Part shown: positions 16,973 to 25,118 of the stretch, piece after piece
Position numbering within the stretch: position 1 is the first letter of the stretch
How the letters are laid out: every line of letters starts with the position of its first letter
DNA from: Bifidobacterium leontopitheci
GTDB taxonomy: Bacteria; Actinomycetota; Actinomycetes; Actinomycetales; Bifidobacteriaceae
Direction of reading: 5' to 3'
Assembly (NCBI RefSeq): GCF_009193355.1
Contig: NZ_WBVT01000016.1
Coordinates: 1 to 60,155 of the forward strand
Length of the DNA: 60,155 bases
The notes under the pieces: generated by a model
Database searches by the model: none
What the model saw: the letters and a program-made list of their open reading frames with translations, nothing else
Told to the model about the DNA's origin: nothing
Translations under genes and position numbers: made by a program

Positions 16973-19219
16973 ATGCTGACTTGTCCGAACTGCGGCGCAC
17001 TATGCAACGCCGATGACCGTTTCTGCGTCAACTGCGGGTCCCGGCTCACCGTCCCCACCGCCTCGCCGCAGACCGCCGGCATTTCCCTGCCGCCAATCCC
17101 AGCGCCGCCGACGCCCGCAGCCGGCCATGCCGACCCCTCCTCCCGATCGATTCCGACCATGCCGATACCGGTCACGCCGACGCCGTCACAACCCGACGAC
17201 GGAGGCCCCGCCGCGGCAGCCGTCTCGCTGTCCCGCAAGCGGCGCCGAGCCGTCATCATCCTGATCGCCGCCATACTGGCGCTCGCGCTCGTCTGCGGCG
17301 GCGGCATCGCCGTGTGGAAGCTGGAGCTGATCGGACCGCGCACGGTGCCGGCCATCAGCTCGGGCAAGGCCGACGACGTGGCCAAGCAGCTGGAAGGCAA
17401 GGGGTTCGTCGTCAAGCGCAAGCAGGTCTTCTCGGCCACTCGCAAAGGCACGTACATGCGTATGGAAGGCGCGAAGTCAGGCGACCGGCTCGACCGCGGC
17501 TCGCAGATCACCGTCGTCGAATCACGCGGACCTGGTGTGCCCGAAGGCACGGTCGGCATGACGCCGGAGAAGGCCGAAGCACGGCTCAAGACGATGGGCG
17601 TCAAGGTCGTCGAGCATGAGGTGGTCGCCGACCATCCGGGCAAGGTGTCGGTCACCGTACCGGCCGACGGCCAGCCGCTCAACGACCCGTCCGATGGCAT
17701 CCACATCGGCGTCGGCGTGGACGGCGACGGCATCCCGGTGGAGATCGCCGGCATGGACAAGGACAAGGCGAAGGACGAACTGGAGTCGCGCGGTTTCACG
17801 GTCACGCTGAAGCCGCTGTTCTCCAGCCGCAAGAACCTCGGCAAGATCGTGCGCGCCGACCCCGGCATCGGCGTGATGACCGACACCGACAAGGCGACCC
17901 TGTATTACGGCGTGGACGCGAGCGAACGGTACAACGTGGTCGGCGAGTCGATGGACAACACGATGGCGATGACGAACACCGGAGCACTGGCCGGAGAATA
18001 CTGCACGGACGACGGCGACTGCATCACGCTGAGCGTCGGCAGCTCCGACGCCAAGCCGACCGGGCTCATCGTCGACGGCAAGGAGCCGGACAGCACGTGG
18101 GACGAGCTCACGCTGTGCGATTATTCGCAGGATGCAAGCGGCTGCGAGCCGGTGGACAAGGACGGCAAGCCGCTGCTCAAGGACTTCCTCATCTCCGGCA
18201 CGACCGGCGCGATGGAACTGTACGCCGGCATGGGCCTGCCTAACTGCGGCACGTCGGTGTTCTCGGGCGACAACCCATATGCTTATTGCGAGAATGACGT
18301 ACCTCGCGAAGTCGATTCCAGCAAACCGTGGAGGGATGCGGACGTGACGATCCATGATCGGGACAGCCGCGAATCGCTCGTCTACAAGGCCAAGGAGCTG
18401 TTCGTGGTGATGCCGGTGGGCGCCGACCTCAAGCAGCTTGAGACCGACGGATACTTCTCCGGCAGCTCCACGTACCAGCCGGATGCCGACCGGCCGTATC
18501 TGATCCGCCGAGACAACGAGGCATACAAGGACGTCAAGGCGTACAAGGAATCCGGCGACAGCGCCATACAGGACGACCCGTACGCGCCGGGACCGCATAT
18601 GAAGCGGTTCGACAAGGCTCCAAACGCCGGCAACGTCTACTATCTGGTCGAGAATCCGGTCGACTTCAGCCAGTTCACGGAGACGACCGTCTCCGGCAAG
18701 TCGGATGGCAAGTCCAAGTCCGACGCCGGCGGCAAGTCGGATAAGAACGCAAAGGGCGACGACAAACAAGGCAAATCCAGTAAGTCCGGCTCCCCGGATA
18801 CATACTTCAACAGCACCTACCAGTACAGCGTGGACATCCCCAGAGGCTACACGTGGGGGCCGGAGCCGGATATCGGAGACCATGGCCGCTCGTTCACGTC
18901 ACCGGACGGCACGGTCACCATCGACGCGTTCGCCTATTACAATATTTCGTTCCGCTCCCCGCAGGAGGAACTGGACTTCCTCAAGGAGAACCTTGACGCC
19001 GACGCGAGCGTCGCACTCGCCGAGGTCCATGGGCAGAGCGTGTATCTGAGCTACTCGAGCGGAGGCAAGATCGTGTACAAACGCGAGATCGTCATCGACG
19101 ACAGTGACGGTGCAACAGGCCGTATCCTCAGCGTGACGCTCACCTACCCGTCGGACGCCAGGTCCGAAGGCGACCCGTTGACCGAGACGATTCCGCTCAC
19201 CCTGAAGGATCTGGGATGA
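16973..19219 (+). CDS. Zinc-ribbon, three-PASTA-domain membrane protein
   Basis: This 748-residue protein has, in order: an N-terminal zinc ribbon (CPNCGALCNADDRFCVNCG, residues 4-22), a Pro-rich linker, one membrane helix (about 88-112, VIILIAAILALALVCGGGIAVW), three PASTA-like repeats (about 120-320), a region with paired Cys (about 330-560), a Lys/Ser/Gly-rich linker, and a C-terminal beta-rich domain (YFNSTYQYSVDIPRGYTW onward) like secreted stress proteins. PASTA repeats usually bind peptidoglycan or muropeptides. Here no kinase is attached; a cytosolic zinc ribbon takes its place. It ends with a strong terminator. It probably senses cell-wall state and signals to zinc-ribbon partners upstream. 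Confidence 0.78.
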   Translation: MLTCPNCGALCNADDRFCVNCGSRLTVPTASPQTAGISLPPIPAPPTPAAGHADPSSRSIPTMPIPVTPTPSQPDDGGPAAAAVSLSRKRRRAVIILIAAILALALVCGGGIAVWKLELIGPRTVPAISSGKADDVAKQLEGKGFVVKRKQVFSATRKGTYMRMEGAKSGDRLDRGSQITVVESRGPGVPEGTVGMTPEKAEARLKTMGVKVVEHEVVADHPGKVSVTVPADGQPLNDPSDGIHIGVGVDGDGIPVEIAGMDKDKAKDELESRGFTVTLKPLFSSRKNLGKIVRADPGIGVMTDTDKATLYYGVDASERYNVVGESMDNTMAMTNTGALAGEYCTDDGDCITLSVGSSDAKPTGLIVDGKEPDSTWDELTLCDYSQDASGCEPVDKDGKPLLKDFLISGTTGAMELYAGMGLPNCGTSVFSGDNPYAYCENDVPREVDSSKPWRDADVTIHDRDSRESLVYKAKELFVVMPVGADLKQLETDGYFSGSSTYQPDADRPYLIRRDNEAYKDVKAYKESGDSAIQDDPYAPGPHMKRFDKAPNAGNVYYLVENPVDFSQFTETTVSGKSDGKSKSDAGGKSDKNAKGDDKQGKSSKSGSPDTYFNSTYQYSVDIPRGYTWGPEPDIGDHGRSFTSPDGTVTIDAFAYYNISFRSPQEELDFLKENLDADASVALAEVHGQSVYLSYSSGGKIVYKREIVIDDSDGATGRILSVTLTYPSDARSEGDPLTETIPLTLKDLG

Positions 19220-19245
19220 TGCACGCACCGTCATCGTGACGGATT

Positions 19246-19298
19246 CGGCGGCGGCCGCATGGCATGATTCCACATGCCTGCGGCCGCCGCCGTTTTTT
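19246..19298 (+). terminator. Rho-independent terminator of the PASTA gene
   Basis: A 14-bp GC-rich stem (19246-19259 with 19279-19292, CGGCGGCGGCCGCA) is topped by a smaller GGCATG/CATGCC stem and followed by T6. This is a classic intrinsic terminator on the plus strand. Confidence 0.9.
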
Positions 19299-19376
19299 CA
19301 TATCCGATTGATTCCCCTCCCCGCCATGTTCCGGGTGTCGGCAGCCACTGGGACTGCCCAACCGGAAGAAGGAATC

Positions 19377-19835
19377 ATGACCGACGGCACTGCTCGCAAC
19401 GCCATCACCACCGCCACCGTATCTCACACCGTGTCTCCCGTCACCGCCGCCGCCACATGGCTGTCGCTGCAGCCGTTCACCCCATATCTCAAGCTGATCG
19501 CCGGCCGTTTCAATGATGTCGTGCTCGCCCAGCGTGTGCTTCCCGCAATGGTCGACGCCGCCTTTGCCGGCGCGGCCGACGTGTGCGCGACGTTGTGGGC
19601 GATGCTTGGCGTGAGCGTGCTGCTGGGCGCGGTGTCCGCTCTTGTCATGGCGGCCGTTGCCGTCTCCACCGTGGCGGCGGTGGCATTGCCGCTCACGTCC
19701 GCCGTCACGGCGCTGCTGGTGTCGGCCGTGACGCTGCTTGTCGCGCTGCTCATGTCCGCGAGCGCGATGCGCGCCTCGCAGGTGCGCAAGCTGGACGTGC
19801 GCGACGGCAACACCGTCCGGGCGATGCACGCCTGA
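19377..19835 (+). CDS. Small hydrophobic membrane protein
   Basis: This 152-residue protein has a start at 19377 with GAAGAAGGA upstream, preferred to the longer frame from 19236. The N-terminal 45 residues are polar to amphipathic. Residues about 60-130 are strongly hydrophobic, rich in Ala/Val, and would form two or three membrane helices (AMLGVSVLLGAVSALVMAAV, then LLVSAVTLLVALLMSASAM). A basic tail follows. No family recognised. It is a single gene set between two strong terminators. Confidence 0.6.
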   Translation: MTDGTARNAITTATVSHTVSPVTAAATWLSLQPFTPYLKLIAGRFNDVVLAQRVLPAMVDAAFAGAADVCATLWAMLGVSVLLGAVSALVMAAVAVSTVAAVALPLTSAVTALLVSAVTLLVALLMSASAMRASQVRKLDVRDGNTVRAMHA

Positions 19836-19850
19836 CTGTCCGTCTTACGA

Positions 19851-19889
19851 GAAATCCCCGGATGCTCCGATTCAGCATCCGGGGATTTC
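19851..19889. terminator. Hairpin between convergent genes
   Basis: A 16-bp perfect stem GAAATCCCCGGATGCT/AGCATCCGGGGATTTC (19851-19866 with 19874-19889) has a 7-nt loop. The A/T at its base serves as a T tract on both strands, so it probably ends the genes from both sides. Confidence 0.85.
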
Positions 19890-19917
19890 TCATGTCGCAA
19901 CACGCTTCTCGGGGCTT

Positions 19918-20565
19918 TCACCAGATGCGAGGCCGAGTAAAGCCGTTGTCCACGAGGAACTTCGCCACGTCGCGCATCTCCGGCATGTTGATGCTGTGCG
20001 TCATGCCGGGGTAGATCCGCTCGGTGAGCGTGGTGTGCGTCTCGTAGAAGGCGCTCATGGCCTCGACTTCGGAGTCGGGGAACACGTCGTCGGCCGAACC
20101 GTGGCCGTAGAACATGGGCGGCTGCAACCGCTGCAGTTCATCGTCACCCGTCAGCGGACCGTGCGCGAGGAACCCGGAGAAGCTGACCGCGCCGGCATAA
20201 CGGCTTGGATGGAGGCGCAGCATCTCGCCGGCGAGCAGGCCACCCTGCGAGAATCCCATGACCACGACCGGCCGCTCGTCCTGCAGGTTCTCGGCGACCC
20301 ATGTGTCGATGGCTTCGGCCGCCGCCTTGGCCTGACGGTCGAGCGACACGCCGGTCGGTACGCCCTCGTAATCCCATTCGCCGAACCACGTGTAGCCGGG
20401 CCCGTATGAGATCGGAGCGCGCAGCGACGCATAGTCGGCGCCGGGCGCGCAATAGTCGAGCAGACCCGGCAGGTCCAGCTCGTTCGACCCCCATCCGTGC
20501 AGCAGCAGAAACACCGGTCCGCCGCCGTTCGCCGGCAGGCTGGTCGCAGCGTGTTCGATTTTCAT
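19918..20565 (-). CDS. Alpha/beta-hydrolase, phospholipase/carboxylesterase family
   Basis: This 215-residue cytosolic serine hydrolase has the family order FLLLHGWGSNELD (oxyanion hole region), GFSQGG (nucleophile Ser in GxSxG at about residue 111), GSADDVFP (catalytic Asp) and PGMTHSINMPEM (catalytic His). It probably cleaves short-chain carboxylic or lysophospholipid esters. The start at 20565 has AGGGGAG upstream; the open frame extends far beyond it but has no coding character there. Single gene. Confidence 0.85.
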   Translation of the reverse strand: MKIEHAATSLPANGGGPVFLLLHGWGSNELDLPGLLDYCAPGADYASLRAPISYGPGYTWFGEWDYEGVPTGVSLDRQAKAAAEAIDTWVAENLQDERPVVVMGFSQGGLLAGEMLRLHPSRYAGAVSFSGFLAHGPLTGDDELQRLQPPMFYGHGSADDVFPDSEVEAMSAFYETHTTLTERIYPGMTHSINMPEMRDVAKFLVDNGFTRPRIW

Positions 20566-20790
20566 GAGTTCGGCTCCCCTCATACGAATGCGGCGCAACC
20601 GCCGCGTCATCGGATTCATTGTAGCCCGTGTTTGCGCATGGAGGGGCGTGCCGGCTGCCGCACGGCCGTGACCATCTGGCGAACGTCCGGACGGCATCAC
20701 CGTTGCCGAACCGTTAAGCTTCATGCGGGCTTGCCGGCAGGCCGCCAGCCGCCGGAAGGCATCGGAAATCGAACAGAAGGGAACACCGAT

Positions 20791-21642
20791 ATGAGCATTG
20801 CGGGCATTTCCGTGGTCACGCTGCTGCTGGTGGTCGTCGCCGGCATCGGCGCGGGATTCGTGGGCTATGCGGTGGGAGCCTCGTCGCTGGTGTCCTACCC
20901 GGCGTTGCTGGCGCTTGGCGTGCCGCCGGTGCTGGCGAACACGACGAACACGGTCGGCGTGGTCGGCACCGGCGTGGGAGGCTGCATTTCGGCGCGGCGC
21001 GAACTGCACGGGCATCGTGCGCGCGTGATCCTGTACGCCATCATCGGCGTGGTGGGCGGCGTGCTCGGCGGCGTGCTGCTGTTGGAGCTGCCGGCCGTGG
21101 TGTTCGAGTATCTGGTGCCGCCGCTGATCCTGTTCAGCGCGCTGATCATCGCGGTCAACCCGCGCGGCCGTGCGCAGGCGAGGGATGCTGTCGGCGCGGC
21201 GTTGGGCCCGGATTCCGTGCAGGCGCGCGAGGCCGCGGCGCATGAGGCCGGTCAGGCGTTCCCGCGCGACGACATCCGCCGCGACCCGTGGTGGATGTGG
21301 CTTGGCATCGATTTCGTGGGCGTCTACTCTGGGTATTTCGGCGCGGGCGCCGGCACGCTGGCGTTGGCGATGCTGGATCTGGGCCATATCGGCTCGTTCC
21401 ACGAGATCAACGCCCTGAAGACCGTGGTCGGATTCGGCGCGAACATCACCGCGTCGGTCATGTTCATCGTGCGCGGCTCGGTGAACTGGCCGTTCGCCAT
21501 CGCCCTGTGCATCGGCTGTTTCATCGGCAGCTACATCGCGCCGCCGATCACCCGGCACATCCCGGCGAACATCATGCGCGCCGCGGCCGTGCTCGCCGGC
21601 GTCATCCTCGCGGTCAAGCTCGGCTGGAGCACCTACCTGTGA
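20791..21642 (+). CDS. TauE/SafE-type anion permease
   Basis: This 283-residue polytopic membrane protein of the TauE/SafE family has two homologous halves, each with a Gly-rich helix pair: GFVGYAVGASSLVSYPALLALGVPP with ANTTNTVG in the first, and GVYSGYFGAGAGTLALAMLDL with INALKTVVGFGANI in the second. A soluble Ala/Glu-rich loop (about 125-165) joins them. Family members export sulfite, sulfonates or organic anions. AGAAGGGA lies upstream of the start. No sulfur genes are adjacent, so the substrate is open. Confidence 0.85.
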   Translation: MSIAGISVVTLLLVVVAGIGAGFVGYAVGASSLVSYPALLALGVPPVLANTTNTVGVVGTGVGGCISARRELHGHRARVILYAIIGVVGGVLGGVLLLELPAVVFEYLVPPLILFSALIIAVNPRGRAQARDAVGAALGPDSVQAREAAAHEAGQAFPRDDIRRDPWWMWLGIDFVGVYSGYFGAGAGTLALAMLDLGHIGSFHEINALKTVVGFGANITASVMFIVRGSVNWPFAIALCIGCFIGSYIAPPITRHIPANIMRAAAVLAGVILAVKLGWSTYL

Positions 21643-21673
21643 GGCGTCGCCGGCGTGACGTCGCGGCGACGCC
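21643..21673. terminator. Hairpin between convergent genes
   Basis: A 10-bp stem GGCGTCGCCG/CGGCGACGCC (21643-21652 with 21664-21673) fills the gap between the permease stop and the stop of the leftward gene. Confidence 0.65.
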
Positions 21674-21997
21674 TTACTTGAGCTGCGACGTAATGCCCGA
21701 GAGCTCGTCCTGCACCCGGTCGTACGCCTGGTTGAGCAGCAGGTTGCCGGGCACGGTCGTCAACAGGAACGCGAGCACGGCGGCGATGATCGCCGAGACG
21801 ATGCCCTTGATCAGCCTGATGACGATCTTGAAGGCGATGTAGGCGACGATGGCGCCCAGCACCAGTGAAATCACCGTCTTCACACCGGCGGGCAGCTCGC
21901 CGTACCACACCACGAACCGGTCCCACGCCGACAACGCCTCAGCCGGGATGGCGACGGCCGCGGTCGTGACGGCGTGGTGCATCATGTCAAATCCCAT
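21674..21997 (-). CDS. Small membrane protein
   Basis: A 107-residue protein with two closely spaced hydrophobic segments (about 40-62, VKTVISLVLGAIVAYIAFKIV, and 65-85, IVSAIIAAVLAFLLTTVPG) and a polar C-terminal tail. GGAGG lies upstream of the start at 21997. No family recognised. It is downstream of the small zinc-ribbon gene with a dispersed repeat between them. Confidence 0.7.
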   Translation of the reverse strand: MGFDMMHHAVTTAAVAIPAEALSAWDRFVVWYGELPAGVKTVISLVLGAIVAYIAFKIVIRLIKGIVSAIIAAVLAFLLTTVPGNLLLNQAYDRVQDELSGITSQLK

Positions 21998-22032
21998 GTC
22001 TATCCTCCATTTGAATTGTTCTGTGGCGGGTG

Positions 22033-22083
22033 GCGCTCCCCCAGTCTTCGCTTCGCTCAGACAGCGTCCTCCACCGAGGGGCG
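22033..22083. repeat. Dispersed repeat R, copy 1
   Basis: GCTCCCCCAGTC, about 18 variable bases, then GACAGCGTCCTCCACCGAGGGG. The same layout appears at 52141, 52813, 59848 and 59997 in both orientations. It lies between two small genes and contains no ORF. Confidence 0.75.
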
Positions 22084-22092
22084 AGAGTTCGG

Positions 22093-22308
22093 TCAGCCGC
22101 CGATGAGGAAGTCCAGCACGTTCATGCCGGTGCCGGACTGCGCGCGGTAGAGTTCCGTGTATCCGCAGTTGCGGCAGCTGACGGTGACGAACTTCTTGTT
22201 CTGGATGTCGAACAGTTTCGCGAAGTTGCCGCCGGTCGCCTGGAACTGGTCGCTGTCGAACGACCGGCATCCGCACTTCACGCACACATACTGCATCTGC
22301 TGGGGCAT
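22093..22308 (-). CDS. Small zinc-ribbon nucleic-acid-binding-like protein
   Basis: This 71-residue protein is almost all zinc ribbon: YVCVKCGCRSFDSD near the start and VTVSCRNCGYTELYRA near residue 45 give four Cys in two CxxC pairs. It matches the short 'zinc ribbon' family whose members end in a hydrophobic MNVLDFLIGG-type tail. AAGGGA lies upstream of the ATG at 22308. The role is unknown; small ribbons of this type may bind nucleic acid or act as adaptors. Confidence 0.8.
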   Translation of the reverse strand: MPQQMQYVCVKCGCRSFDSDQFQATGGNFAKLFDIQNKKFVTVSCRNCGYTELYRAQSGTGMNVLDFLIGG

Positions 22309-22517
22309 GGCTGTTCCCTTCCGTACTCGACGTCGCATGGCCAGCGGTCCCGCCTGCGATGTCATCCGATATGTCCACTCACCCTAACAGAGGCCGCGCA
22401 TCGGGCACAGGCCGACATGCGGCCCACACAGTATCCGTGCGGTTTCGTCACCATGTCTTCATGATTCGTTCGAGCCTGCCGTGACCGTCAGGTGACGTGC
22501 GTGCCGTGACGAGCGTT

Positions 22518-22886
22518 TCAGTAGCCGTGGGCGTGCAGATAGTCGTCGTCGAAGCCGAAATAGTGGCCGATCTCATGCAGTACTGTTTTACGGATCTGCC
22601 GACGCAGCTCTTCCGGCGTGTCGCAGACGCGTTCATGCGGGCCCTTGAAGATCGTGATGACGTCGGGCAGCACCCCGCTGTACCCGGTGAACCGGCGGGT
22701 GATGGGCACGCCCTCGTACAGTCCGAGCAGTTCGCCGCACCGGCTTTCCATCGTCGCCCGTTCGCGTTCGTCCGGCTCGTCGGCGACCGCGACGCCCACA
22801 TTGTCGAGCACGTCGCGGAACCGTTGCGGCAGGTCGGCGATCGTCCGCTCCACCTCATGCTCGAATTCCTCGTCGCTGATCCGCAT
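22518..22886 (-). CDS. Zincin-like metallopeptidase family protein
   Basis: This 122-residue protein has the zinc-protease motif HEIGHYFGFDDDYL near the C-terminus, preceded by RRQIRKTVLHE, as in the minimal zincin family (DUF1025). His-Glu-x-x-His gives two zinc ligands and the catalytic Glu; the following Asp cluster replaces the usual third ligand. ITIFKGP is another family block. AAGGAGG lies upstream of the start at 22886. Natural substrate unknown. Single gene. Confidence 0.85.
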   Translation of the reverse strand: MRISDEEFEHEVERTIADLPQRFRDVLDNVGVAVADEPDERERATMESRCGELLGLYEGVPITRRFTGYSGVLPDVITIFKGPHERVCDTPEELRRQIRKTVLHEIGHYFGFDDDYLHAHGY

Positions 22887-23031
22887 GGCCGCCTCCTTGA
22901 CGATATCCTCCCCACATCGAACCACAGGCGCTCTACCTTGCCGGCCCCGACGCCGCGGCAGGTTCTTCACAAACGCCCTGCGATAATGATTGGAGCCACA
23001 CCGTATCCCGTCACCATAAGGAGCGCGACGC

Positions 23032-23391
23032 ATGAGACTCATCGGCAACATCATCTGGCTGGTTTTCGGCGGATTGGAGATCGCCTTCGCATGGATGGTG
23101 CTGGGCCTTGTGCTGTGCATCTCGATCGTCGGCATCCCCCTCGGCCTGCAGGCGTTCAAGATGGCAGGCCTGACGCTCACCCCGTTCGGCAAGACCGTGA
23201 CATACGGCGGCGGCGCGCCGTCGTGTCTGGCCAACGCCGTCTGGGTGGTGCTGGCGGGATGGTGGATGGCGCTCGGGTACGTGATCGCCGGCCTGATCAA
23301 CTGCGTCACCGTCATCGGCATCCCGTTCGGCCTGCAGTCGTTCAAGATGGCGAAACTGGCCCTGTTCCCCTTCGGCGCGCAGGTCGTGTGA
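23032..23391 (+). CDS. yccF: YccF-domain membrane protein
   Basis: A 119-residue inner-membrane protein made of two repeats of the YccF domain, each with a hydrophobic helix followed by a GIPLGLQAFKMA-type block (GIPLGLQAFKM and GIPFGLQSFKM). Length and repeat are typical of YccF. AAGGAG lies upstream. The family has no settled function. Confidence 0.88.
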   Translation: MRLIGNIIWLVFGGLEIAFAWMVLGLVLCISIVGIPLGLQAFKMAGLTLTPFGKTVTYGGGAPSCLANAVWVVLAGWWMALGYVIAGLINCVTVIGIPFGLQSFKMAKLALFPFGAQVV

Positions 23392-23513
23392 ACGCCTTTT
23401 GATAGGGTCAAAGGACCATGCTGCCGGTATGATGGCAGCTGACCGATCGTGGCCCCGATGACAGCGCCACGGATGTGCGGCACACGACAGGCGAGCGTGA
23501 AGGGAGGTGCGCG

Positions 23514-24071
23514 GTGGCGGCGAACGAGATGGAGCAGTGGTGGATCGACCGGTTCCAGGAGAATCTTGGGGCCATCCGCAAGGTGGCCGGCTGGACCACG
23601 CAGCAGCTCGCCGACGAGCTCGGCGTGGCGCGTCAGACGGTATCCAATCTGGAGACCGGGCGAAGCCCGATGACCAAGCTGCAGTATCTCGCCCTGCGCA
23701 CCGTCTTCGGCGCGGAGATCGCCAAACGGGATGACCGCGATCTGGCAAGGATCATCAAGACGCTCGTCGACGATCCGGTCGAACGCAAGATCGGAGAGGC
23801 CCTGCCGCAGTCGGGTGCCACAGCAGGCGCCACGGTCGAGCAGGCAACCGATGACAACGAAGTCGACGCCCATGCCGCGGCGGATGTCGCACATGACGGC
23901 GTCCTGTCCGCCTCACAGCGTACGCACGAACGCCGCACTCCCCCACGCAACCGGCTGAGCACCGCCATGCAGGCGCTGGCCGTCATCACCGCGGCCCTGG
24001 CCAGCGGCACCGCGGCAGGCGTGCTGACATATCTGATATTCCCCGACTCAGGCTCTGCGAAACGGCACTGA
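23514..24071 (+). CDS. XRE-type HTH regulator with C-terminal membrane helix
   Basis: This 185-residue protein has an N-terminal Cro/CI helix-turn-helix (about 10-70; TTQQLADELGVARQTVSNLETGR), a polar linker, and one hydrophobic helix near the end (about 150-178, ALAVITAALASGTAAGVLTYLI). The start is taken as GTG 23514 because AGGGAGG lies 6 nt upstream; the ATG at 23475 lacks such a site. A membrane-tethered regulator is unusual and suggests that it reads membrane state or is released by proteolysis. Genes controlled are unknown. Confidence 0.75.
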   Translation: MAANEMEQWWIDRFQENLGAIRKVAGWTTQQLADELGVARQTVSNLETGRSPMTKLQYLALRTVFGAEIAKRDDRDLARIIKTLVDDPVERKIGEALPQSGATAGATVEQATDDNEVDAHAAADVAHDGVLSASQRTHERRTPPRNRLSTAMQALAVITAALASGTAAGVLTYLIFPDSGSAKRH

Positions 24072-24127
24072 CGCAGCTCGCCGGACGCCGGCGGCGCCCT
24101 GACGCGCCGTAACGCCGCACCGACCGC

Positions 24128-24274
24128 TTATGCCGTTCGCCGAGACGCATCGCCGTCGGCATCCGCGCGACGCGACACGACGTTCATCAGACGCATCACC
24201 ATCATCGAAGCGACGAGTCCGCAGACCGCCACCACCAGTCCAACCGCAACGGCAAGCCTGCGACGCTCCTCCAT
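24128..24274 (-). CDS. 48-residue membrane miniprotein
   Basis: This short gene was found by eye. The start ATG (24272-24274) has a strong GGAGGAGG 7 nt upstream. The product has a basic N-terminus (MEERRR), one hydrophobic segment of about 23 residues (LAVAVGLVVAVCGLVASMMV), and a polar, charged tail. Such a layout fits a small single-pass membrane peptide with the tail outside or as a regulator of a larger protein. It converges on the HTH gene at 23514. No homology claimed. Confidence 0.6.
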   Translation of the reverse strand: MEERRRLAVAVGLVVAVCGLVASMMVMRLMNVVSRRADADGDASRRTA

Positions 24275-24319
24275 CGGCCCACCCTCCTCCTATGACGCTG
24301 ATGCCGAACTGCCACCAGT

Positions 24320-24371
24320 GTAAATCGTTGTGATAATGTAATCAAATTAGCATTATGTCGTCGTTATTTAC
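24320..24371. promoter_or_regulatory. AT-rich inverted repeat, probable operator/promoter
   Basis: An AT-rich island in GC-rich DNA. Arms GTAAAT and ATTTAC (24320-24325 and 24366-24371) enclose a second imperfect pairing, GATAATG with CATTATG. It lies between the divergent miniprotein and HTH genes and could be a regulator-binding promoter for either. Confidence 0.4.
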
Positions 24372-24561
24372 ATATTGCCGTATGCAGCCGCCCATCGTTC
24401 ACGCGTCGGATCGGCCGCAACGTCGATATTGTCGCACCGACGAACCGGGCATGCCTCAGCCGGCGACTGAATTCACCGTGTCCGCCGCACGCGACGGTAG
24501 TATGGCGGAAGGAACATGCACAGCCGGCGTCTCGGCCGGCCGCGCGATGAAGGGAGCATCC

Positions 24562-24999
24562 ATGTCGACGCATGACGACCACCTCACCGAGGAGCTGCTG
24601 GACCGTCTGCTGGCCAGCAATACCGTGGAATCGTATCTGGACGGCGAAGGCATCACCGACCGTCCGCTTCCCGATTACCTGCACGAGCTGCTCGACGCCC
24701 ACGGCCTCACACGGGCGAAGGTGGTGCGGGCATCCGGACTCAACTCCACGGTCGTGTATGACCTGTTCTCCGGCAAAAGCCGGCCGGGGCGCGACAACGC
24801 CATCATGCTGGCGTTCGGTCTCGGCTGTTCGCTGGTCGAGACGCAGCGGCTGCTGCGCATCGCGGGGCTCAGCGAACTGTATTGCCGGCAGCGGCGTGAC
24901 GCGATCATCATCTGGTGTCTGAACAACGGCTACGACCGCACCGCCACCGACGACGAGCTCTACCGGCTGGACGAGCCGACGCTGCTGCGCGCCGACTGA
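24562..24999 (+). CDS. HTH protein upstream of Ser/Thr kinase
   Basis: This 145-residue protein has an XRE-like helix-turn-helix in the middle (LHELLDAHGLTRAKVVRASGLNSTVVYDLFSGK) followed by a helical part (LAFGLGCSLVETQRLLRIAG). AGGGAG lies upstream of the ATG at 24562. It ends 119 nt before a membrane Ser/Thr kinase in the same direction. HTH-kinase pairs of this kind recur in gut actinobacteria and firmicutes, so the HTH protein may be a phosphorylation target. This pairing is inferred. Confidence 0.75.
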   Translation: MSTHDDHLTEELLDRLLASNTVESYLDGEGITDRPLPDYLHELLDAHGLTRAKVVRASGLNSTVVYDLFSGKSRPGRDNAIMLAFGLGCSLVETQRLLRIAGLSELYCRQRRDAIIIWCLNNGYDRTATDDELYRLDEPTLLRAD

Positions 25000-25118
25000 C
25001 GCGCGTGCCGCGGCCTGGGCGGGCGCAAACGGTGATACCGTGACAGAGGAACGGAAGTCCGGAAGGCTGCACGGCACGAGCGGCTGCCGCACAGCGCAGG
25101 GGCATGGCAGGGGGCATG

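Noticed and set aside
20566..21558. N-terminal extension of the esterase
   Set aside because: The extension lies opposite the TauE/SafE gene, has no homology, and a good ribosome-binding site marks the start at 20565.
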